Shown: piece by piece, positions 9,572 through 16,802 of the stretch | Layout: every line of letters starts with the position of its first letter | Position numbering within the stretch: the stretch's first letter is position 1 | Source: Allomuricauda sp. CAU 1633 | Lineage (GTDB): Bacteria > Bacteroidota > Bacteroidia > Flavobacteriales > Flavobacteriaceae | Length of the DNA: 64,000 nucleotides | Assembly: GCF_017313225.1 (NCBI RefSeq) | Contig: NZ_JAFLNE010000006.1 | Location: forward strand, 1 to 64,000 | Direction: 5' to 3' | Translations under genes and position numbers: made by a program | Notes under the pieces: model-generated | Database searches by the model: none | What the model saw: only the letters and a program-made list of their open reading frames with translations | What the model was told of the DNA's origin: nothing

Positions 9572-9589
9572 ATCGTTTATTTGAACTTT
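9572..9589 (-). repeat. Cassette boundary site, copy 4
   Basis: Exact consensus AAAGTTCAAATAAACGAT. It lies three bases past the stop of the 9592-9972 gene and 44 bp past the end of the plus-strand operon. Confidence 0.85.
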
Positions 9590-9591
9590 GT

Positions 9592-9972
9592 TTACTTATT
9601 ATGAAGTAATGTATTTTTAATATTGTTCCTTTCCAAAGAAAATTCATCCCTTTCATCATCAAGGTAATTTATTAGCTGGAGAATGGTTCTCTCTAATCTT
9701 TCAACCGAATTGGTTTTATCATTGATGATTTTGCCGTAAAGATGGACATTAAGTTTATCCAGGTCCTTAGTATTTATATTTTTTAGTTTAATAAGCCATT
9801 TTGAGAATGGGAGTTCCAACGTTTCTTTAAGTGTAAGATTGCCCTGAGCTATCAATGCTTTTTCCAACTCTTCTTCACTAGGTTCCATATTTCCATTACC
9901 CTCAAACAATCTTTGAAGAAAATCAGCAAATGACTCTATAAGTATCCCTAATCCTCTCTCAGTCAATCCCAT
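9592..9972 (-). CDS. Unknown helical cytoplasmic protein
   Basis: 126 aa with no signal peptide. It is predicted mostly helical, with an acidic N-terminal half and a C-terminal helix rich in Glu, Arg and Asn. I do not recognise a family. It is a single-gene cassette bounded by site copies 4 and 5, its ATG a few bases after copy 5. No promoter is seen, so it probably relies on readthrough from upstream cassettes. Confidence 0.6.
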   Translation of the reverse strand: MGLTERGLGILIESFADFLQRLFEGNGNMEPSEEELEKALIAQGNLTLKETLELPFSKWLIKLKNINTKDLDKLNVHLYGKIINDKTNSVERLERTILQLINYLDDERDEFSLERNNIKNTLLHNK

Positions 9973-9978
9973 TCATTA

Positions 9979-9996
9979 ATCGTTTTATTGAACTTT
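9979..9996 (-). repeat. Cassette boundary site, copy 5 (variant)
   Basis: AAAGTTCAATAAAACGAT: the central bases are shifted. Its TAA is the stop codon of the 9985-10260 gene (codons AAA GTT CAA TAA). Confidence 0.8.
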
Positions 9997-10260
9997 TGTT
10001 TCGATTAAATCTCTAATTTGGGTTACAAAACCTTCATGTTCCTTCAACCAAGTTTCAAAATTGTAATCACTAATATTAATGATATATGGAGCTCCTCCAC
10101 CATGATATTCACTAAAAGGGTAAAACTCTATCCAATTGGCCTCCTCATTTTGAAAAAAGGTCAACCAGTTTTTAGAATCTATTGCCACCATTTCCAATTT
10201 TCTTGACTGTATAAAATCATCGGAAAATTCCCAAACACCAAATCCCATATAGTTTCTCAT
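9985..10260 (-). CDS. Small unknown protein, immunity-like size
   Basis: 91 aa, acidic and soluble, with several aromatic residues (WLTFFQNEEANWIEFYP; YHGGGAPYIINISDYNFETW). I do not recognise the family; size and composition resemble small immunity or inhibitor proteins. Both ends are set by the cassette site: the ATG overlaps copy 6 (CGATGAG) and the stop TAA lies inside copy 5. It is sandwiched directly against the barstar-like gene, with 4 bp between coding regions. Confidence 0.6.
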   Translation of the reverse strand: MRNYMGFGVWEFSDDFIQSRKLEMVAIDSKNWLTFFQNEEANWIEFYPFSEYHGGGAPYIINISDYNFETWLKEHEGFVTQIRDLIETKVQ

Positions 10261-10276
10261 CGTTTTAGTGAACTTT
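10259..10276 (-). repeat. Cassette boundary site, copy 6 (variant)
   Basis: AAAGTTCACTAAAACGAT. It supplies the stop of the upstream gene (GTT CAC TAA) and the ATG of the downstream gene. Confidence 0.8.
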
Positions 10277-10555
10277 TAAAAGGGATACATTATCATTCTC
10301 TTCAATTATTTCCAATACCATTCTTAAGAACTGCGGTTTAAGACTTGCTTCACTTTTGGAAAAATTTTTCCATTTAAGGATGATTTTCTCATTACAATCG
10401 AATTGACCAAAACCACCCCTCAAAACATCATTAAAAGCATCTAAATTTCTGCCGATCTTCCAATTCAAGCCATTTGTTAAAACCTTCTCGATTTCATTAT
10501 AAAAACTCTTTTCACTGGTTATTCGACTCCCATTAATCACAAACTCGGCTATCAT
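10265..10555 (-). CDS. Barstar-like ribonuclease inhibitor
   Basis: 96 aa. The pattern INGSRITSEKSFYNEIEKVL, then W.IGRNLDAFNDVLRGGFG, matches barstar, whose helices and acidic residues plug the active site of barnase-type RNases; the NLDAfnDvL segment is the family hallmark. No cognate RNase toxin is encoded beside it, so it is an orphan immunity gene or anti-toxin decoy. Its start overlaps copy 7 and its stop lies in copy 6, so the gene is tightly packaged as a cassette. Confidence 0.85.
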   Translation of the reverse strand: MIAEFVINGSRITSEKSFYNEIEKVLTNGLNWKIGRNLDAFNDVLRGGFGQFDCNEKIILKWKNFSKSEASLKPQFLRMVLEIIEENDNVSLLKVH

Positions 10556-10570
10556 CGTTTATTTAAACTT
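10554..10570 (-). repeat. Cassette boundary site, copy 7
   Basis: AAGTTTAAATAAACGAT. The following G completes the ATG of the barstar-like gene. Confidence 0.8.
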
Positions 10571-10602
10571 CAATTATAAAGAAGCTGATTAAAAATAACA
10601 TT

Positions 10603-11142
10603 TTAATTCAACCGCCTTTTAATCGCTGCCTCAACTTCTTTTAATGATTCTAGGGTAATAGGTCTAAAACTATCCCACTCATCCTCAAATTCATTATAAA
10701 ATCGGGCAACCATGTTATCGAAAACTTCTTTGGTAATATTGGGATTTTCAAAATTTCTTATGCTGTCAACCTCCTCTTCCATTTTACGTCTATAAGTCTC
10801 TAGCAAGTCAAATTTGGCTTGTCCAATTCGTAAATCATCTAAATGAGTTGTATCTGAAACTGTTGATTCTGTGGTTGAGAAAGTAGTGTGAGATCGAAAC
10901 AATATTGGTCTTTCGACATTGTAACGAACACTTAATCCTACTTTAGTATATATCGTAAATGAGGTTTGGGTAGAATCGTATTTATAATCGGTCCATCGCA
11001 GTTTTTTGTTGTCGGACCAAATAATTTTGTCTTCTAATGTCTCCTTTTCCATTTCGTCAAATGGGTTTGATTTTCTTTTGCAATGTATTCCCAACATGCA
11101 AATAGAACATCCAATAATAACGATTTTCAAAGTTTTCGCCAT
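10603..11142 (-). CDS. Putative lipoprotein, DUF922-like degenerate protein
   Basis: 179 aa. The hydrophobic N-terminus ends in MLGIHC, a plausible lipobox. IIWSDNKKLRWTDYK resembles the opening W...L.W.Df of DUF922 secreted proteins, and LRIGQAKFDLLETYRRKM sits where those carry a helix with H-E-Q-x-H-F. Here both metal-binding histidines are replaced (IGQAKF), so metalloprotease activity is unlikely. Family assignment is tentative. The upstream 34 bp to copy 8 contains GTATAACGTTGTATA, similar to other attC-like cassette ends. Confidence 0.6.
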   Translation of the reverse strand: MAKTLKIVIIGCSICMLGIHCKRKSNPFDEMEKETLEDKIIWSDNKKLRWTDYKYDSTQTSFTIYTKVGLSVRYNVERPILFRSHTTFSTTESTVSDTTHLDDLRIGQAKFDLLETYRRKMEEEVDSIRNFENPNITKEVFDNMVARFYNEFEDEWDSFRPITLESLKEVEAAIKRRLN

Positions 11143-11176
11143 GCAAGTTTCAATTGGTATAACGTTGTATAGCTGA

Positions 11177-11194
11177 ATCGTTTATTTGAACTTT
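11177..11194 (-). repeat. Cassette boundary site, copy 8
   Basis: Exact consensus AAAGTTCAAATAAACGAT between the 11203 gene's stop and the 10603 gene's start. Confidence 0.85.
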
Positions 11195-11202
11195 AAATAC
11201 AT

Positions 11203-11730
11203 TTAATTGTAAACAGTATTTGCAAAACTGTTGTCCCTTATTCTGCCCTCTAGTATACGTTTTAATTCGTTAACGGATTTTTGCTTTTCCGAACTATAAC
11301 CAAAATGAACCATTCCAATTCCAAATGCAATCATTATCAATGGTACAATTGCGAACACGGGATTAGTGTCTTGGGTAATTATCCCATAAACTGTTCCTAT
11401 CAAGAAAAAACCAATCATGCTTAGCCAAATAGCCATAAATACTATTACGAACCTATGAATTGACAAATCAATCTGTACTTTGGTTCCGTTTAATCCTTCC
11501 TGTATTGTTCCTTTTATTTGAGGTAAAAAGGAGTTTTTGCCATTTATTACTCTTTGTATTTGGAAACCGTTTTGGGTCAAAACACCTTCAAAAGCTTTCT
11601 GATTTTTAGGTTTGGTCAGTCGTATCTCAATCCCTCTCTTAGGTTGAATATTTTCTTTTAATCTATATTCCACTTCCGCTTTTGTATGCGGGCTTATAAT
11701 ATCAATTTGGTCTGATGGTATTAGCTTCAT
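11203..11730 (-). CDS. Two-TM membrane protein of unknown function
   Basis: 175 aa. A cytoplasmic beta-rich N-terminal domain (about 1-90, with FEGVLTQNGFQIQRV and SFLPQIKGTI) is followed by two transmembrane helices (about 93-115 and 122-143) and a basic C-terminal tail. Similar small proteins of this layout are common in Bacteroidota accessory regions; no function is known to me. It is a single-gene cassette between copies 8 and 9. Confidence 0.65.
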   Translation of the reverse strand: MKLIPSDQIDIISPHTKAEVEYRLKENIQPKRGIEIRLTKPKNQKAFEGVLTQNGFQIQRVINGKNSFLPQIKGTIQEGLNGTKVQIDLSIHRFVIVFMAIWLSMIGFFLIGTVYGIITQDTNPVFAIVPLIMIAFGIGMVHFGYSSEKQKSVNELKRILEGRIRDNSFANTVYN

Positions 11731-11766
11731 TTATTTATCTTAATCATCTTCAGCGTAATGAATGAA

Positions 11767-11784
11767 ATCGTTTATTTGAACTTT
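11767..11784 (-). repeat. Cassette boundary site, copy 9
   Basis: Exact consensus. It overlaps the stop codon of the 11783-12076 gene by two bases. Confidence 0.85.
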
Positions 11785-12076
11785 ATGATTCATTAGGGTA
11801 ATCAAATGAATCTTCTGATTGAACCCATTCTTTGGCTGCTTGAATTGCTCTCTCTAATTCTTCAATTGGAAACCGAATGATATTGTCACTGCCATATATT
11901 TCAAATTGAACAGTGCCTCTTTTTTCGGAAACAAATCGACACAAAGGATAAAGACCAACATCAATTTCATCTCCCTTCTCATCTGCGGCCAACAATTCTA
12001 ATTGTGTTCCAAAATTGACTTCTGATGTGGTTTGATTGATAATTCTCTTAAGTGAGACTATATCGTTGTTGTCCAT
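11783..12076 (-). CDS. Small acidic unknown protein, immunity-like size
   Basis: 97 aa, soluble and acidic. The C-terminal part (FPIEELERAIQAAKEWV) is a clear amphipathic helix; the N-terminal half alternates strands. I do not recognise the family. The single-gene cassette between copies 9 and 10, with no promoter of its own, has the small-soluble style of the barstar-like neighbour. Confidence 0.6.
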   Translation of the reverse strand: MDNNDIVSLKRIINQTTSEVNFGTQLELLAADEKGDEIDVGLYPLCRFVSEKRGTVQFEIYGSDNIIRFPIEELERAIQAAKEWVQSEDSFDYPNES

Positions 12077-12094
12077 TTTTTAATTTTTATTCCA

Positions 12095-12112
12095 ATCGTT
12101 TATTTGAACTTT
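12095..12112 (-). repeat. Cassette boundary site, copy 10
   Basis: Exact consensus AAAGTTCAAATAAACGAT between the 12116 stop and the 12076 start. Confidence 0.85.
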
Positions 12113-12115
12113 GTT

Positions 12116-12622
12116 TTAAGTGAAAATTAATTTATCGAGGGATAACAATATTACTATTGTTCCAGAAATAGCCCAATCACGAATTTTAATACCGTAAAAA
12201 TCTCTAATTGGCCTTAGGGTCAAAATGACCACTAAACCAAGTAATAGGAATATAATTATTCCTGTAATTACGTAATCTCCTCGGTCTTCCAACAATTCGA
12301 TACCTTCACTAAATCTATCCCTCAATATTAGAATTATCGCAATAGGGTACACCAATAAACTTGATACGCTTGTAATCCATCCCAATCGTTTACGCTTAAT
12401 CAAAAGAATGCCTGACACCAAACCAAGCAATCCTATTAAGAAAACAAAATGGGATTGCTCAATTAGTTTAATAAAGGATACTCTTTCCCTGCTCAATCCA
12501 AACTGTTCCAAATTGTTTAGAATCATATACCAACTGAAAATGGATAATATCATAACCGAAATACCGAATAGAATTTCGATTATTCCCAATGATTTATTTA
12601 TTGCACTCCAGTTTTGATTCAC
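12116..12622 (-). CDS. Four-helix integral membrane protein, unknown
   Basis: 168 aa with about four hydrophobic helices (roughly 12-35, 50-72, 80-98, 120-140) and short charged loops. No catalytic or ligand motif is visible. Small four-TM proteins of this kind are often immunity or phage-resistance factors, but nothing here proves it. Cassette between copies 10 and 11. Confidence 0.6.
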   Translation of the reverse strand: MNQNWSAINKSLGIIEILFGISVMILSIFSWYMILNNLEQFGLSRERVSFIKLIEQSHFVFLIGLLGLVSGILLIKRKRLGWITSVSSLLVYPIAIILILRDRFSEGIELLEDRGDYVITGIIIFLLLGLVVILTLRPIRDFYGIKIRDWAISGTIVILLSLDKLIFT

Positions 12623-12643
12623 CCTATTTTTGGTTTTTCAATA

Positions 12644-12661
12644 ATCGTTTATTTGAACTTT
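12644..12661 (-). repeat. Cassette boundary site, copy 11
   Basis: Exact consensus upstream of the 12116-12622 gene. Confidence 0.85.
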
Positions 12662-12675
12662 AATATCTTTTAGGT

Positions 12676-13839
12676 TTAGAGATTTTGAATTTCATTCCAG
12701 TCTAATTTAGTGATTGTATTTCCTTTCAATATTAGGATAGAGACCTCTTTATCTTTTGCTGTTCCATAATAATCCATATTTATTAACGTATAAGGTCCAA
12801 AAGTTTTAGTAGTTGGAGTATGTGTATAAAATCCATCATTGAACAGGGGGCTTACAATCTCAATTCTTTGATTTTTTAATTCAACGATGAAGGTCATATC
12901 ATTGATATGTGCTAAATATAATCTACGGTCATCAACTTCAAAAGTTGAAAAAAGTAATATTTCGAAGCCTTTAAACCTATATTCGAATGCAGAAGAATCG
13001 TCATAGTAATTCAAAATTCTTCCTTTTCTCCTTTTATTCAAGAAGCTTTTAGTACACTTTTCCAGTAAACCCAGATTCTTGATTTCCTTTATGCTCGTGG
13101 AACCCATCATATGCCCCATATGAGCTACTACTAAGTAGCTAGTTCGATCTTTTATTACAGTATTAGAACAAGTTGACTCGGTGAAGTATATATCTTCTGT
13201 TTCCTTATCATAAAAATACACTATGCCTCCCCATTCACCATTGCAATCATTGAATACAATATAATCTTCATCCTCAAACAGTTTTGGTTGGCTCTCCAAT
13301 GGGAATCTTTCTTTATACCTTATCCATCTTCCATTGCTGTACAGATAGATTGTACTACCTGATAAAGCTCCAAGTTCTCCATTGATTACCCAATGGTATT
13401 TAAATTTTTTGGAGTTCAATTTGTTCTCAAAAGTTATATCTCTGCTGAAATCCTTTAGACTATGACATACAAATCTGCCATTACGAAATAAAGAAACAAG
13501 GCGGTTGTCATAAATTACAGAATATGAAACAGGGTAATTGATATAATTATCATCATAGTCTTCAAAATCATCAGTAAAGGAAGGATTTATTAAGACTTTG
13601 TGGAAGGTGTCGAAGGGAATAGGGTTTTCACTAATTGATAACTTAAACTCATCAGTTTCATAGAGATTTTGTGGACTAACCGAATCATTCACTCGACCTG
13701 AAAATGGGTCCCACTTCAATGATTCGGTAAATTTTTCAATAATCTGATTAAACCCAGATGCATTACCTTCTGACTTCTTCTGTGCTAACGTTAATTTTGA
13801 ATAGAACACTAATATTAAAAGGCAGAAGATTTTCTTCAT
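12676..13839 (-). CDS. Large secreted beta-rich protein, unknown
   Basis: 387 aa with a signal peptide (MKKIFCLLILVFYSKLTLAQ). The mature part has regularly spaced aromatic strand motifs (VIYDNRLVSLFRNGRFV, STIYLYSNGRWIRY, GGIVYFYDKETEDIYF) that suggest a beta-propeller-like fold. No enzyme motif was found. It is the largest gene of the minus-strand array. Its ATG is embedded in site copy 12 (AAACGATGAAG). Confidence 0.65.
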   Translation of the reverse strand: MKKIFCLLILVFYSKLTLAQKKSEGNASGFNQIIEKFTESLKWDPFSGRVNDSVSPQNLYETDEFKLSISENPIPFDTFHKVLINPSFTDDFEDYDDNYINYPVSYSVIYDNRLVSLFRNGRFVCHSLKDFSRDITFENKLNSKKFKYHWVINGELGALSGSTIYLYSNGRWIRYKERFPLESQPKLFEDEDYIVFNDCNGEWGGIVYFYDKETEDIYFTESTCSNTVIKDRTSYLVVAHMGHMMGSTSIKEIKNLGLLEKCTKSFLNKRRKGRILNYYDDSSAFEYRFKGFEILLFSTFEVDDRRLYLAHINDMTFIVELKNQRIEIVSPLFNDGFYTHTPTTKTFGPYTLINMDYYGTAKDKEVSILILKGNTITKLDWNEIQNL

Positions 13840-13853
13840 CGTTTATTTGAACT
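13838..13853 (-). repeat. Cassette boundary site, copy 12
   Basis: AGTTCAAATAAACGAT. It provides the AT of the start codon of the 12676-13839 gene. Confidence 0.85.
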
Positions 13854-13869
13854 ATAAAAGCCTAGACTT

Positions 13870-14208
13870 CTATTGTTTTTTATTTGAAATATTTTTAAAT
13901 AATAAGTTTAATAAATTCAATACAACCAATGTTGGCAAATAAATCATTAAACCGATTACCAAATAGGTATATGTTGTCCCGCCTAACAAACTAGGAATTT
14001 CAAACTCTGATAAATTCCATAGCCAAGTCACAAGTATTAAAATTAGCCCAACAATTACTTGTATCAAAAGTGAAATATTCAATGATTTTAAAAGCCGAAC
14101 AAAACTGAATGAACTCCAAAGACCCTTCTTTTTGGTACTCCACAATATTGGAAGTCCAAATAATAAAATGGTGATAACAGTTACTATTCCAATGTTAGAT
14201 ACAATCAT
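13870..14208 (-). CDS. Three-TM small membrane protein, unknown
   Basis: 112 aa, with hydrophobic helices at about 3-22, 45-65 and 80-102 and a short basic C-terminus. No recognisable motif. Single-gene cassette between copies 12 and 13. Confidence 0.55.
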   Translation of the reverse strand: MIVSNIGIVTVITILLFGLPILWSTKKKGLWSSFSFVRLLKSLNISLLIQVIVGLILILVTWLWNLSEFEIPSLLGGTTYTYLVIGLMIYLPTLVVLNLLNLLFKNISNKKQ

Positions 14209-14255
14209 TTTTTATTATCCTGGTCATTTTTGTTTTTATAAGATTGATCTTGACA

Positions 14256-14273
14256 ATCGTTTATTTGAACTTT
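14256..14273 (-). repeat. Cassette boundary site, copy 13
   Basis: Exact consensus, two bases before the stop codon complement of the 14276 gene. Confidence 0.85.
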
Positions 14274-14275
14274 GA

Positions 14276-14701
14276 TTATTTAATTCGCAAGTCCCCTAAT
14301 TTAGGAGACAATATTTTTTTCCAACTTTTTGGGTATTCCGTTTTCAAATCATTATCAAAATACTTAATTCGCCTGTTACTCTTGATAATAAAAATCTCAG
14401 GAGTCTTACTCGGGTTATCCTTATCTTTTAAAATCAATGTATCTCCAATAACCTTGAATTCCCCAAAAGTCCTTTTCAAATCCCAGGGAAGTTTCTTCTG
14501 GTACAATTTCCTTGTTAAATAGGATTCATGGATTTCTACATAAGTACTATCTCTGTTCAATATCAAAACACTTCTTTGAAACATTGCACCAGCAGATCCA
14601 TAATTCCATCCTTTATTGGAGTATCCGAGACTAAAAGAATCTTGAGAAAAGATTTCAGTTGAAACCAGAATAATAAAAACTGACAAACAGAAATATCTCA
14701 T
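14276..14701 (-). CDS. Secreted protein of unknown function
   Basis: 141 aa from the ATG at 14701, chosen because it opens a signal peptide ending EIFSQD. The open frame extends to 14794, but the extra 31 residues have no secretion character and overlap the small ORF upstream. The mature part is a small beta-rich domain (VLILNRDSTYVEIHESYLTRK; GEFKVIGDTLILKDKD) like lipocalin-like accessory proteins of Bacteroidota. The function is unknown. It follows the 39-aa ORF, probably in the same cassette. Confidence 0.65.
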   Translation of the reverse strand: MRYFCLSVFIILVSTEIFSQDSFSLGYSNKGWNYGSAGAMFQRSVLILNRDSTYVEIHESYLTRKLYQKKLPWDLKRTFGEFKVIGDTLILKDKDNPSKTPEIFIIKSNRRIKYFDNDLKTEYPKSWKKILSPKLGDLRIK

Positions 14702-14727
14702 TGAGGTATTAATTCTTAAATTATACT

Positions 14728-14847
14728 TTACTTCTTTTTCCTTTTGAAAATTATGCTGTCTACATAATTTAAAGCATTGCCTATGGCCTTCCATAATTTT
14801 CTAAGGACTACTTCCGAAAAGAAATCAATAATTGCCTCAAAAATCAT
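14728..14847 (-). CDS. Small 39-aa amphipathic protein
   Basis: The ATG at 14847-14845 lies just after degenerate site copy 14; the TAA is at 14730-14728. The peptide begins MIFEAIIDFFSEVVLRKLW and ends in a poly-basic FKRKKK tail: a hydrophobic/amphipathic helix followed by a cationic end, the profile of a membrane-associated small protein or toxin-like peptide. It is supported by its placement at a cassette boundary and clean codon structure; homology could not be tested. Confidence 0.5.
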   Translation of the reverse strand: MIFEAIIDFFSEVVLRKLWKAIGNALNYVDSIIFKRKKK

Positions 14848-14850
14848 TTA

Positions 14851-14868
14851 ATCGGTTATTTGAAATAT
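14851..14868 (-). repeat. Cassette boundary site, copy 14 (degenerate)
   Basis: ATATTTCAAATAACCGAT: the inner CAAATAA and terminal CGAT are kept, the left arm has diverged. Confidence 0.65.
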
Positions 14869-14892
14869 GTACTGATTCAGTTTTTATTAGCG

Positions 14893-15396
14893 CTAGTTTT
14901 TCAGTTTATTTAGAATTTCTGTTTCATTTGGTGATAGGAGCTTTATTGGCAAATAAATTCCTTGATCACTTTTCGTTTTCAATGCAAAGTATGTTTTCCT
15001 TTTCAGCACTTTTTTTAAATCCGAATAATCCAATTCAGATTTACTTTTACCCGATTGAACGATTATTTTGTCAGGTTCAATTTTATAGTCAAGATCAAAA
15101 TTTTTATACCACGATTTTTGTGTTAAAATAATGACCAAGGGTTTTAGCAAATAATAAAATCCGAACAAAACCATAAATCCCGCATAACCAATTCCTAGTC
15201 TATTATTTTCATTGAAATACAGGTGAAGTCCGTATATTAAGATTAAAGGGCCACCAATCACTCTTGTAACAGAAATATTGGCTCCATGTCCAAAATAATA
15301 TTCATAAAAAAATATTTTTACCCTGTCTTTTTGAGATATTTTCTGCTTAATCACTTTCAGTTGTATGTTATCGTCTATTTGAACTTTTATCACCAA
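14893..15396 (-). CDS. YcxB-like membrane protein
   Basis: 167 aa. Two transmembrane helices (about 42-61 and 66-90) are followed by a C-terminal beta domain (FDLDYKIEPDKIIVQSGKSK; DYSDLKKVLKRKTYFAL; GIYLPIKLLSPNE), the arrangement of YcxB-like proteins, whose function is unknown. No ATG is available: the frame starts at TTG (15396) or GTG (15393) overlapping the previous gene's stop and reads through site copy 15, so its N-terminus is partly written by the site. The start is uncertain. Confidence 0.6.
   Translation of the reverse strand: MVIKVQIDDNIQLKVIKQKISQKDRVKIFFYEYYFGHGANISVTRVIGGPLILIYGLHLYFNENNRLGIGYAGFMVLFGFYYLLKPLVIILTQKSWYKNFDLDYKIEPDKIIVQSGKSKSELDYSDLKKVLKRKTYFALKTKSDQGIYLPIKLLSPNETEILNKLKN
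15370..15387 (-). repeat. Cassette boundary site, copy 15
   Basis: AAAGTTCAAATAGACGAT, with one change in the right arm. It lies inside the likely 5' end of the YcxB-like gene. Confidence 0.8.
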
Positions 15397-15821
15397 TCCC
15401 TAGTGGCTATCAATTCTTCTATATCGGCATCAAAGCCATATGCCATTGATATAAATTCAAAATCCCTCGCCAAACACTCTCTCGCTACTGTTTCAATCTC
15501 GCTATTATTTGCGAAAAACTCGTCTTGTAAATCATTTAATTTATTAGTCGAGGAATGCGATAGTTTATATAATTCTTCTATGCTCTTTGGTTTCTCTGTT
15601 TCAATGTTGTAGCTCAACTCCAAAAGGATATTCATGCATTTATCTACTAATTTTTCAGGGAAGTATGTGTCATTGTACATGCAATCCAAAAATGGATAGT
15701 CTTGAATTTTGGTATTTAACAGCTGACTTTGTTCTATCATCTTGGAGGATGAATTTTGTGATTTACCAATGTTACACGCTGTAAAAAATATAATCAGGAT
15801 TAAATAGTATATTTTCTTCAT
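15390..15821 (-). CDS. DUF5713 family lipoprotein
   Basis: 143 aa with lipobox FFTAC (Cys16). The rest matches the DUF5713 pattern I know: YPFLDCMYNDTYFPEKLVDK, then a helical central part, SEIETVARECLARDFEFI and the ending YGFDADIEELIATRDW. The usual family members are cytoplasmic, so the secretion signal is a notable variation. The function is unknown. Cassette between copies 15 and 16. Confidence 0.75.
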   Translation of the reverse strand: MKKIYYLILIIFFTACNIGKSQNSSSKMIEQSQLLNTKIQDYPFLDCMYNDTYFPEKLVDKCMNILLELSYNIETEKPKSIEELYKLSHSSTNKLNDLQDEFFANNSEIETVARECLARDFEFISMAYGFDADIEELIATRDW

Positions 15822-15829
15822 CTAGAGTA

Positions 15830-15847
15830 ATCGTTTATTTGAACTTT
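15830..15847 (-). repeat. Cassette boundary site, copy 16
   Basis: Exact consensus, nine bases upstream of the DUF5713 start codon. Confidence 0.85.
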
Positions 15848-15913
15848 TATAAATGTAGGAATTTTCTATAAATCCCTGTTCGGTCAAATTCCGAGGAGCT
15901 GTAGTTTTAAAGT

Positions 15914-16135
15914 TTATGAAATTTTAGAGACGATCAGATTCCAAATAACCATAGTGATGGAACGATTTTCAATTAGGCATAGAATTAAGAAAAAGTTGAT
16001 CAGTCCAAATCCTATAACGAACATTCCCGCCAAATATACAGAAGCCCAGTCCTTCTTTCCTTTGTATTTTCTGTAGTAGTATCTGATTACAAATACCAGG
16101 GCTATTTGATACAATATAAATTCAAACATCACCAT
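15914..16135 (-). CDS. Small two-TM membrane protein
   Basis: 73 aa, with hydrophobic helices at about 3-18 and 33-55 separated by a basic loop (YYYRKYKGKKDW). No family recognised. Single-gene cassette between copies 16 and 17; the AT-rich 66 bp after its stop holds nothing identifiable. Confidence 0.5.
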   Translation of the reverse strand: MVMFEFILYQIALVFVIRYYYRKYKGKKDWASVYLAGMFVIGFGLINFFLILCLIENRSITMVIWNLIVSKIS

Positions 16136-16145
16136 TGGCTAAGTC

Positions 16146-16163
16146 ATCGTTTATTTGAACTTT
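16146..16163 (-). repeat. Cassette boundary site, copy 17
   Basis: Exact consensus AAAGTTCAAATAAACGAT followed by GACTTAG, upstream of the 16135 start. Confidence 0.85.
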
Positions 16164-16202
16164 AGTTGACTATTAATTCTTGTAATCAGTTATTTTTTTC
16201 AA

Positions 16203-16778
16203 TTATTCTTTTCCTGTCCACCCAGCTAAACTTAGAAGTCCAGTTTCCAATTCAAACATTAAAGGAGGATAATTTTGTAATAGCGATTCTCCCGCTCCAT
16301 ATATCTCTACCCATTTTTCTTTATGTGGTGAAAATTCAATTCGTAGGAAACGAATCCCATTTAATTCTACACCATAATAAGTCCTGTTATATTCGTCGAA
16401 TTCTCTTTTAAGTTTTCTTTCCGCTTTTCTCCCTGTTTTGGCTCCTCGGTTTTTGTAATCTACCACTTCTCCCCAGCCTTCCTTGGAAAAATCTTCACGA
16501 AATTCCTTCTCTCGTTCATAGTAGAGTGTGTGATGTTTCTCTATTGCATCAGAGTATTGTTTTAAGAACTCCTGCTCGAACTGTTGGATATCTGATTTTG
16601 AAGGCATAAAACGGTTCTTTGGGAAAATATTTCTTTGGCCTTTCGGAGTGTACCACTCTGGTTGGATTACACCTAAAAAACCATCAAAATATAAGGTGTC
16701 TGCCATCACTTGGTTTGATTGGGCCAGACATAATATTGGGAGAGATAATGAAAATATTATTAAAAGTCTCATTTTCAA
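16203..16778 (-). CDS. Secreted charged protein, unknown
   Basis: 191 aa with a signal peptide ending CLAQ. The mature region is rich in charged and aromatic residues, with a central basic helix (GRKAERKLKREFDEYNR). No family recognised. An alternative start is the second Met (16772). Cassette between copies 17 and 18. Confidence 0.6.
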   Translation of the reverse strand: MKMRLLIIFSLSLPILCLAQSNQVMADTLYFDGFLGVIQPEWYTPKGQRNIFPKNRFMPSKSDIQQFEQEFLKQYSDAIEKHHTLYYEREKEFREDFSKEGWGEVVDYKNRGAKTGRKAERKLKREFDEYNRTYYGVELNGIRFLRIEFSPHKEKWVEIYGAGESLLQNYPPLMFELETGLLSLAGWTGKE

Positions 16779-16802
16779 ATTTCGTATAACCTGTTTATGT
16801 GA

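Noticed and set aside
10603..11142. Active zinc protease (DUF922) assignment.
   Set aside because: The metal-binding histidines of the family motif are absent (IGQAKF), so activity is not supported.
14702..14794. N-terminal extension of the 14276 gene to the ATG at 14794.
   Set aside because: The extra residues lack a signal peptide and overlap the separate 39-aa frame; the ATG at 14701 starts a proper secretion signal.
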